Source: Sphingobacterium sp. UBA4616
GTDB taxonomy: Bacteria; Bacteroidota; Bacteroidia; Sphingobacteriales; Sphingobacteriaceae
Assembly: GCA_002386525.1 (NCBI GenBank)
Contig: DGIS01000003.1
Location: 1-52,118, forward strand
Direction of reading: 5' to 3'
Length of the DNA stretch: 52,118 bases
The stretch's first letter is position 1; each line of letters begins with the position of its first letter. The notes under the pieces were generated by a model that saw nothing but the letters and a program-made list of their open reading frames with translations, was not told where the DNA came from and ran no database searches. Below, in pieces: positions 45,349 to 52,118 of this stretch. The position numbers and the translations under genes were made by a program.

Positions 45349-45493
45349 AGATTTTTATTTCGTTTACCAATTTACCAAAATTCGAAAATATACTGTCCCT
45401 TGTAAACGATTTGTTTCACAGTCGATAAATGTACGCTCAAAGTTTTTGATCTTTTCATTTTAACTTTCTAATTTACTGTTGTAACTTAGTTCC

Positions 45494-45625
45494 ATGTACT
45501 TATTTAGAAAGCGCAATGCAGACCGCCCGACGAATGGGAATATAAAAGCCATGCATATTATTAATGCAACGGCCATTATTGTCTTTTTATTGGGGCTGAT
45601 CTACAAAATATTTTTTACTTCCTAA
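45494..45625 (+). CDS. 43-residue membrane protein
   Basis: The frame begins MYLFRKRNADRPTNGNIK and continues with one hydrophobic helix (about residues 20-38: MHIINATAIIVFLLGLIYK), then ends FFTS. The basic N-terminal half followed by a single transmembrane segment looks like a real small membrane protein. It lies 12 bases before ridA on the same strand, so it may be the first gene of the ridA-transporter unit. No function is known to me. A TACTGTTG element at 45474-45481 is one base off the -7 consensus. Confidence 0.6.
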   Translation: MYLFRKRNADRPTNGNIKAMHIINATAIIVFLLGLIYKIFFTS

Positions 45626-45637
45626 ACACTGTAATCC

Positions 45638-46024
45638 ATGTCAAAAAAAGAAATCTTAAATACGGACAAAGCTCCTGCTGCTATAGGGCCATATAACCAA
45701 GCTATTAAAGCTGGCAATACACTTTATATCTCTGGGCAAATCCCACTGGTTCCCGAAACAATGGAGCTAATTGCATCTGGTATAAAAGACGAAGCGCATC
45801 AGGTGCTGAAAAATATCGAAGCTATCCTGACAAATGCTGGATATACTTTTGAAGACGTTGTCAAAGCATCCATTTTCCTAAGTGATATGGACAATTTTGC
45901 CTTAGTCAATGAAGTTTATGCTGAATATTTTAAAGAAGCACAGCCAGCCCGAGAGTGTGTTGCGGTAAAAACATTGCCGAAGCATGTAAATGTCGAGATT
46001 TCAGTCATTGCGTGGAAAGATTAA
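45638..46024 (+). CDS. ridA: RidA family reactive enamine/imine deaminase
   Basis: RidA hydrolyses reactive 2-aminoacrylate and related enamines or imines produced by PLP enzymes. This 128-residue protein shows the family opening DKAPAAIGPYNQAIKAGNTLYISGQIPL, YTFEDVVKASIFLSDMDNF and the C-terminal ARECVAVKTLPKHVNVEISVIA, with the substrate-carboxylate-binding arginine. It forms homotrimers in the family. It lies 3 bases before the EamA transporter gene, so they are probably cotranscribed. No link to the wall-sugar genes is apparent. Confidence 0.94.
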   Translation: MSKKEILNTDKAPAAIGPYNQAIKAGNTLYISGQIPLVPETMELIASGIKDEAHQVLKNIEAILTNAGYTFEDVVKASIFLSDMDNFALVNEVYAEYFKEAQPARECVAVKTLPKHVNVEISVIAWKD

Positions 46025-46027
46025 TCC

Positions 46028-46951
46028 GTGGAAAATAGCAACGAAACAGCAAGCCGCGGAAAATATCTTTTCGCGGCTTTTTTGGCTCCCTTTATTTGGG
46101 GATTTATGTCCATACCTGTACGGTGGATACGTGGCTATCCTGCCGAAGATATTCTTTATTTTAGAATTATTACCGCCCTGTTGGTCTTATGGGTATACCT
46201 GCTTCTTTTTCGGAGAAAAATGCTAGCAGCTGATATTCGCAAATTTGGGCTTCTGTCACGGGCAGACAAGCTCATTCAAACGGGCCTTATGCTTCTCGCC
46301 TCCGCGCTGATTTTTGGGAACTGGTTTACTTACATCTATGCTGTCAACCATGTGAGCATTCAATCCGCCGCATTAGCCTATCTGACCTGCCCCCTAATTA
46401 CCGCGGCAGGAGCCTATCTCATGCTCAAGGAAAAATTGACTGGATGGCAAAAAACTGCACTTTTCATTGCTTTCAGCAGCGTATGCCTACTGGCAAGAGG
46501 TTCATTGAATGATGTCCTATGGGCGATTACTATCGCATCCTGTTACGCGTTTTATCTGATCGTGCAACGGGTATCGACAGGCTTTGACAAGCTCAATCAA
46601 TTGGTTCTTCAACTCAGTATATGTGCATTGTTTGTGATACCCAAACTGATCTATAATCATCACACCATCCCTAAAGAGCCCGTGTTTTGGGGCACCATAG
46701 TGCTCATCGCATCTCTGTTTACGATCATCCCTCTTTTTTTGAGCATGTATGCCCTCATAGGCATTTCATCCACCACGACTGGTGTTCTTTTGTATATTAA
46801 TCCGCTGATCGCATTTACTTTGGCAGCGACCTACTTTCAAGAACCTGTACAGCCAATAAAATATATCGCATACGGAATCATCTTTATTGCTATCATCCTA
46901 TTTAATGCTGCAAACATTAAACAGGCCTTTAACAGACCATCCCGAGTTTAA
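46028..46951 (+). CDS. DMT-superfamily (EamA) transporter
   Basis: This is a 307-residue inner-membrane protein with about ten hydrophobic helices arranged as two EamA repeats. The first repeat starts KYLFAAFLAPFIWGFMSIPVRW; the second includes LLYINPLIAFTLAATYFQEPVQPIKYIAYGIIFIAIILF, the usual EamA ending. It resembles RarD/EamA-type exporters, but the substrate is unknown. The start is a GTG at 46028, 3 bases after ridA; no ATG occurs before the first helix. Confidence 0.85.
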   Translation: MENSNETASRGKYLFAAFLAPFIWGFMSIPVRWIRGYPAEDILYFRIITALLVLWVYLLLFRRKMLAADIRKFGLLSRADKLIQTGLMLLASALIFGNWFTYIYAVNHVSIQSAALAYLTCPLITAAGAYLMLKEKLTGWQKTALFIAFSSVCLLARGSLNDVLWAITIASCYAFYLIVQRVSTGFDKLNQLVLQLSICALFVIPKLIYNHHTIPKEPVFWGTIVLIASLFTIIPLFLSMYALIGISSTTTGVLLYINPLIAFTLAATYFQEPVQPIKYIAYGIIFIAIILFNAANIKQAFNRPSRV

Positions 46952-47343
46952 GCACAACGCCCCAATAAATACACCTCTTTGACTATGGAAGGAATGCTCG
47001 ATGTATCGACATAAAAAAATGACAAACCACACATAACACTGACTAATAATCAATTACAAACAAAAAAACGTTCATATAAAACATTTCCATTGCATAAAAT
47101 TTTTGATTTTTGCTCAACTATAGTAAATTAGATCTTTATTAAGGGAAATCACACCGCTTTTTCTTCCTATAACTAGGTATTGAATAGCATACACACTATT
47201 ACAAATAATCACTTATTTTGCCCCCCGATTATTCAATATCTTCTCTTCTAACCAAAATGCTAAATGGAATTAGCCCATTTCATTAAAAATTTCACCGTTA
47301 TGAAAATATGTATATAAAAAACTGAATATAACACATATACTAT
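46952..47343. other. Intergenic region upstream of susC4
   Basis: This 392-base AT-rich stretch has no supported gene. A GCATAAAA motif lies at 47092-47099. TTATTTTG at 47213-47220 is one base from the -7 consensus, but no TTG is at the expected distance. No clear terminator for the EamA transporter was seen. Confidence 0.5.
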
Positions 47344-50300
47344 ATGAATAACAAATTATACTCTACATTAAGGGTGTTAGGTATTGTTCCAACAATGCTT
47401 TTTTCAGCATCTTTATTGCACGCGCAAACCAACCAGGTAAAGGGAACGGTTGTAGACGCTAAAACCAAAGCTCCTATTCCAGGTGCCACAATCAAAGTAT
47501 TGGGCACTTCCAACGCAAGTTCTACGGATGTCAAAGGTGCATTTCAGATCAATGTCGACGATAAGAACCGTATACTGAACATCAGTACCGTCGGCTACGA
47601 AAATAAAACGGTCACATTGGGCCCTGGAGAAACGACAGTAACGGTAAGTTTAGAAGAACAAACACAGCAGTTGGAAAGTGTCGTGGTCACCGCTCTAGGT
47701 ATTAGCCGTGCACAAAAATCATTAACATACTCTACGCAACAGGTCAATGGGGACGAATTGAACAAAGTCAAAAGTACCAACTTGGCTAATAATTTAAACG
47801 GTAAAGTAGCCGGTGTTAATATTGCTTCCAGCTCTTCAGGACCAGGTGGCTCGGCGAAGGTTATTTTGCGTGGTAACAAGTCGGCTTCTGGCAATAATCA
47901 GGTACTTTATGTTGTTGATGGGGTCCCTATTAACAACCAGACATTAGCCAGCCAGCCAGACAATGTTTTTGGGGGTCAGCGCGATGGTGGCGATCCTATT
48001 TCATTGATCAATCCAGAGGATATTGAAAACATTTCTGTATTAAAAGGAGCATCTGCAGCGGCACTGTACGGTAGCCAAGCAGCCAATGGCGTTATCTTGG
48101 TCACAACAAAATCAGGTAAACAAGGTCGCACCACAATCAACTTCTCCTCAAGTGCGCAAATCGAACAGGCTGTATCGACACCGAAATTCCAAAACCAATA
48201 TGGTCAAGGTTCGGGTGGTAAAAACAGTAACACCAGTGTATTTAGCTGGGGAGACAAAACCAACGGTGCTAACTACGACAATGTGGGCGAATTTTTCCGC
48301 ACAGGTAGCAACTTCACCAATTCATTGACATTGTCCGGAGGTAACGAAAAAAATCAGACCTACTTTTCTTACGCGAATACACTTGCAAAAGGTATTCTTC
48401 CAGAAAACGACCTGATGCGTCACAACTTCAATCTCAAGGAAAGTGCCTCATTCTTTGATAATAAGTTGACCGTTGAAGGAAGCGCCAATTATATTACACA
48501 AAAATTGGATAATGCCCCTAGTTCAGGATTTTATTATAATCCACTGGTTGGAACCTACCTATTACCTCGAAGCTTAAATATTGCGGATTATAAAAATTAC
48601 GAAACATTCAATCCAAGCCGCAATCTGAACGAGCAAAACTGGTTCAGCCTAAGTGATAGTCCTACAACACAACAAAATCCATGGTGGATCGTCAACAGGA
48701 ATCAAACAAGCTCCACCCGCAACCGTTTGCTTTTAAATGGTAGTGCAAAATATAAAGTAGCGCCATGGATCAGTATTCAGGCTAGGGGAAGCGTCGATCG
48801 CACCTCAGAGGTTTGGGACCGTAAAGTCTATGCGAGCACACCAAATCCCCTAGGAAAAGTAAATGGTAATTACAATTATACAAATACCACCATTACACAA
48901 CAATACGGTGATGTCGTTGCCAACATGAACTTTAATGTCAGCGATAAGTTTCAGATCACAGGATTGGTCGGAACAAGCATCACCGACTGGAAAACCGAAG
49001 GTGTTGATTTTAACACAGGTATTGACGGGTTAAAAATCCCAAATCAATTCTTTATCCAAAATACAACAACGCCTGTCACATCTACATTATCGGCTAATCG
49101 TAGACAATTACAATCGGTATTTGCATCAGCAAACTTGGCCTACGACAACTGGATTTATTTGGATCTGACGGCGAGGAATGACTGGTCCAGTACATTAGCT
49201 TTCACAGGTACAAAGTCTTTCTTCTACCCATCTGCAGGCTTGGGTATTGTATTGAATGACAAATTAAACTTACCTGAGTTTGTCAATATGGCCAAGATTC
49301 GTGGTTCGTATGCAGTAGTGGGCAATGATTTGCCTCCTTACACGAGTTTATTAACAAACACGGTGAATCCATACGCTGTATTGACAGTAAATGACATTGC
49401 GTTCTTGAAAACATTAAAGCCCGAAAAAACGAAATCTTTTGAAATTGGAACGGAATGGCGCATGTGGAACAATCGTTTGAATGTGGATGTTACGTACTAC
49501 AAAACAAACACAACCAACCAGTTCTTCAAAGTCGCTGCGAGCCAAGCTTCGTTAAATCAACAATATGCGATTAATGCCGGTGACATCCAAAACCAAGGAG
49601 TTGAAGCATTGGTATCATTAGATGCAATTAGAAATGATGATTTCAAATGGACAACAAGTATCAACTTCACCTACAATAAAAACAAGATAAAAAAACTAGC
49701 TGATGCTGTTCCTGAGTTTAGTTTAACTGGTGAAAATCAAAACAACTTTGCTTCCAAACTTGAGGTAGGCGGTTCTTTTGGCGATATCTATGGACAGGAT
49801 TTTGTACGGGATGCTGAAGGAAGGATTATTATTTCAGAAGATGGTATTCCTCAAAAAACCAACGCTTATACAAAGCTAGGAAATTCGAATCCAATTTGGC
49901 AAATGGGCTGGAATAACAGTTTCAATTATAAAAACTTCAATTTAAGTTTCTTGATTGACGGCAAATTTAATTACGATGTTATGTCTATTACTCAGTCTGT
50001 CATGGATGGTTATGGCGTATCAGAAGCAAGTGGAGCCGCTCGTGCAAATGGTGGCGTTGCCGTAAACGGTGTTACACCGAATGGAACTCCTGTTGCTGTC
50101 GTCGACGCAGAGAAATGGTACACATCAACAGGAGGTATAGGTCCCGTCAGTAGCCAATACATTTACGATGGAACGGTCGTGAGACTGCGTGAATTGACTT
50201 TCGGCTATGACTTCAATATTAAAGACAGTTTCTTCAAAAAATTGCGCGTCAATGCTGTAGGAAGAAACCTATTCTACATTTCTAAAAAGGCTCCATTTGA

Positions 50301-50403
50301 TCCTGAAGTAACGATGTCAACAGGCAATTCGCTGAGTGGTGTAGATATCTTTATGATGCCTGCAACCCGCAATTACGGACTTACACTAAATGCAACTTTC
50401 TAA
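47344..50403 (+). CDS. SusC/RagA family TonB-linked outer-membrane transporter (SusC4)
   Basis: This is a 1019-residue TonB-dependent transporter. The signal peptide ends at SLLHAQ (about residue 28). It is followed by the beta-sandwich VKGTVVDAKTKAPIPGATIKVLG, the VVVTALGISRAQKSLTYSTQ segment and the plug NISVLKGASAAALYGSQAANGVILVTTKSG. The barrel ends YGLTLNATF. It is on the plus strand, 392 bases after the EamA transporter. No degradative enzyme is visible nearby in the window; its unit may continue past the right edge. Confidence 0.93.
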   Translation: MNNKLYSTLRVLGIVPTMLFSASLLHAQTNQVKGTVVDAKTKAPIPGATIKVLGTSNASSTDVKGAFQINVDDKNRILNISTVGYENKTVTLGPGETTVTVSLEEQTQQLESVVVTALGISRAQKSLTYSTQQVNGDELNKVKSTNLANNLNGKVAGVNIASSSSGPGGSAKVILRGNKSASGNNQVLYVVDGVPINNQTLASQPDNVFGGQRDGGDPISLINPEDIENISVLKGASAAALYGSQAANGVILVTTKSGKQGRTTINFSSSAQIEQAVSTPKFQNQYGQGSGGKNSNTSVFSWGDKTNGANYDNVGEFFRTGSNFTNSLTLSGGNEKNQTYFSYANTLAKGILPENDLMRHNFNLKESASFFDNKLTVEGSANYITQKLDNAPSSGFYYNPLVGTYLLPRSLNIADYKNYETFNPSRNLNEQNWFSLSDSPTTQQNPWWIVNRNQTSSTRNRLLLNGSAKYKVAPWISIQARGSVDRTSEVWDRKVYASTPNPLGKVNGNYNYTNTTITQQYGDVVANMNFNVSDKFQITGLVGTSITDWKTEGVDFNTGIDGLKIPNQFFIQNTTTPVTSTLSANRRQLQSVFASANLAYDNWIYLDLTARNDWSSTLAFTGTKSFFYPSAGLGIVLNDKLNLPEFVNMAKIRGSYAVVGNDLPPYTSLLTNTVNPYAVLTVNDIAFLKTLKPEKTKSFEIGTEWRMWNNRLNVDVTYYKTNTTNQFFKVAASQASLNQQYAINAGDIQNQGVEALVSLDAIRNDDFKWTTSINFTYNKNKIKKLADAVPEFSLTGENQNNFASKLEVGGSFGDIYGQDFVRDAEGRIIISEDGIPQKTNAYTKLGNSNPIWQMGWNNSFNYKNFNLSFLIDGKFNYDVMSITQSVMDGYGVSEASGAARANGGVAVNGVTPNGTPVAVVDAEKWYTSTGGIGPVSSQYIYDGTVVRLRELTFGYDFNIKDSFFKKLRVNAVGRNLFYISKKAPFDPEVTMSTGNSLSGVDIFMMPATRNYGLTLNATF

Positions 50404-50413
50404 ACGATCAACA

Positions 50414-52084
50414 ATGAATTTTAACATCAAATATATATCCAAATTCTCCCTGGCCATGTTACTTCTTGGAGGAACGATGACCAGCTGTACAAAGAATTTT
50501 GAGGATTACAACAAAAACAATATTGGGCTTACAGATGAAGATTTAAAGGGGGACGGACAAGATCTTGTGCTTTTTTTAAAAAATGCACAAATGTCTATTT
50601 ACAATTTCTCCGGTGCGGGAGACCCTAATTCTTATCAAGTACAACAAAATCTGAATGCAGACGTCTTTTCGGGCTATTTCATGTCTCCCACGCCGTTTAA
50701 TAGCGGTCAGAACAACCTGAATTATGCCATGGTAAATGGATGGAATGGAGAACCATTTAAAGTGCTTTATCTTAACGTTATCAAATCCATTGAAAAATTA
50801 AAAAGCAATGGTCTTGCAGAGACCTATCCAGCACTATGGGGCTCCGCATTAGTGATCAAAGTAGAAGCGGCGAGCCGTGTTACAGATATCTATGGCCCTA
50901 TTCCATATAGTAAAGTAGGCACCTCCAATACTGTTCCATACGACAAACAATCCGATGTATATGCTGCTTTCTTCAAAGAGCTCGATGAGGCTGTAACGGC
51001 CTTGAAATCGTACAAAGCGGATAGTCCAATGGCGGCTAAAATCGACCAGATCGATCTTGTATTTCCAAATTCAGATAATCAGGTTCGATTTGCAAATTGG
51101 TTAAAAATTGCCAATTCATTACGCCTGCGTTTAGCGATGCGTTTGGTTAAAGTCGATGCTGCTTTAGCAAAAACACAAGCCGAAAAAGCACTGGATCCAG
51201 CAAATGGCGGTGTATTGGAAAGTAATAGCGAAAACTTCAAGATCACCATACCGGCGGATGGAACCTACAGCAACCCGCTTTGGTTTATCTCCCAAAACTG
51301 GGCCGACACACGGATCAATGCATCACTTTCATCCTATATGGTTGGGTTAAAAGACCCCCGTCTTTCCAAATACATGTCACCCGTTACTAAAGATGCATCA
51401 ACAACGGCTTTTGCTGGTCAATACATCGGAATCCGCACAGGTGCAGATGGTATCGAAAAAGACAAATACCAAAAGCTATCGGCATTGAATACCGAAGGTA
51501 CAACACCAACTTTCGTGGCAACAACAGCACCGGTATTAATGACCGCAGCTGAGGTTTACTTCCTTCGTGCGGAAGCAGCATTGAGAGGTTGGAACAATGC
51601 TGGCGGAACAGCGCAATCACTTTATGAAAAAGGAGTGGAGACTTCCTTCACGCAATGGGGTGTAACCTCGAGTCTAAGTTCTTACCTCAATGATAACACC
51701 AGCAAAGCCGCCGCATATGTCGATCCTTTCAATGCGAAGAATAACGCTGATTCACCAAGTGCTCTTACAGTAAAATGGGATGATGCAGCTTCCAACGAAG
51801 TAAAACTGGAACGTATTATCACCCAAAAATGGTTGGCGATCTTCCCTGAAGGACAAGAAGCTTGGAGTGAATTCCGCCGTACTGGATATCCACGTCTATT
51901 CCCAGTTGTGGTCAACAATAGCGGTGGACTGATCGATACTAAAATACAGATCCGTCGCTTACCGTTCCCACAAAATGAATACAACACTAATGCAGCTGAA
52001 GTACAATCTGCAATCTCGTTGTTGGGCGGACCTGACAACGGCGGTACCAGACTTTGGTGGGATGTAAATAAGGGCAATTTCTAA
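50414..52084 (+). CDS. SusD-like lipoprotein (SusD4)
   Basis: This is a 556-residue lipoprotein paired with SusC4. Lipobox MTSC is followed by TKNFEDYNKNNIGLTDEDLKGDG, the opening of a SusD-like subgroup distinct from SusD1, SusD2 and SusD3. Signatures include YPALWGSALVIKVEAASRVTDIYGPIPY, VLMTAAEVYFLRAEAALRGW and ERIITQKWLAIFPEGQEAWSEFRRTGYP. The start is set at MNFNIKYISKFSL (50414), because the longer frame overlaps the susC4 end. The stop lies 34 bases before the window edge. Confidence 0.9.
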   Translation: MNFNIKYISKFSLAMLLLGGTMTSCTKNFEDYNKNNIGLTDEDLKGDGQDLVLFLKNAQMSIYNFSGAGDPNSYQVQQNLNADVFSGYFMSPTPFNSGQNNLNYAMVNGWNGEPFKVLYLNVIKSIEKLKSNGLAETYPALWGSALVIKVEAASRVTDIYGPIPYSKVGTSNTVPYDKQSDVYAAFFKELDEAVTALKSYKADSPMAAKIDQIDLVFPNSDNQVRFANWLKIANSLRLRLAMRLVKVDAALAKTQAEKALDPANGGVLESNSENFKITIPADGTYSNPLWFISQNWADTRINASLSSYMVGLKDPRLSKYMSPVTKDASTTAFAGQYIGIRTGADGIEKDKYQKLSALNTEGTTPTFVATTAPVLMTAAEVYFLRAEAALRGWNNAGGTAQSLYEKGVETSFTQWGVTSSLSSYLNDNTSKAAAYVDPFNAKNNADSPSALTVKWDDAASNEVKLERIITQKWLAIFPEGQEAWSEFRRTGYPRLFPVVVNNSGGLIDTKIQIRRLPFPQNEYNTNAAEVQSAISLLGGPDNGGTRLWWDVNKGNF

Positions 52085-52118
52085 TCGAGAAATTAGCCAA
52101 GATATCATAAAAAAGGGG

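Overview
The window looks like a chromosomal segment from a Sphingobacteriaceae member of the Bacteroidota, most likely Sphingobacterium or a close relative. The evidence is four SusC/SusD outer-membrane pairs, a DUF6266 gene, a Bacteroidota-type putative porin, DUF5683 beside parAB, promoters of the TTTG-N19-21-TAnnTTTG type, and no visible Shine-Dalgarno sequences. This assignment comes from protein families and promoter style; no database search was possible.

Positions 83-16000 are mostly housekeeping. On the minus strand lie parA-parB-DUF5683 followed by dapB-lepB, then an M16 peptidase, a putative porin, a purine nucleoside phosphorylase and a sodium:solute symporter. On the plus strand are a small flavin reductase and a PagL-like lipid A deacylase. 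A block of four tRNA-Val genes lies at 10385-10742.

Positions 13989-45348 read as a large cell-wall sugar (peptidoglycan/MurNAc) utilisation region, almost all on the minus strand. One unit is namZ (exo-muramidase)-susC1-susD1, closed by a terminator. It is followed by a separately promoted unit: metallophosphoesterase/beta-propeller, GH9 joined to a deacetylase domain by a possible frameshift, murQ (MurNAc-6-P etherase) and an SSS symporter. Upstream lie susC2-susD2-DUF4397-phosphodiester glycosidase, an N-acetylmuramoyl-L-alanine amidase, and susC3-susD3. Further out are nagA and a DigH-like GHL10 glycan hydrolase. The proposed route is: surface and periplasmic enzymes trim the wall, NamZ frees MurNAc, the symporter imports it, an unseen kinase phosphorylates it, MurQ gives GlcNAc-6-P, and NagA deacetylates it. 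The link between these units is inferred from gene content and from a shared GCATAAA motif in their upstream regions.

Positions 45494-52084 on the plus strand hold a 43-residue membrane protein, RidA, a DMT-family transporter and a fourth SusC/SusD pair of unknown substrate.

The most striking items are: (i) an A-AAA-AAG slippery heptamer directly before the GH9 stop codon, with a deacetylase domain continuing in the -1 frame; (ii) a phosphodiester glycosidase whose family chemistry fits the teichoic-acid linkage to MurNAc; (iii) an 11-bp tandem repeat array with inverted copies upstream of DUF6266; (iv) a 52-nt hairpin ending on the start codon of the nucleoside phosphorylase gene; and (v) a recurring GCATAAA motif upstream of five transcription units.
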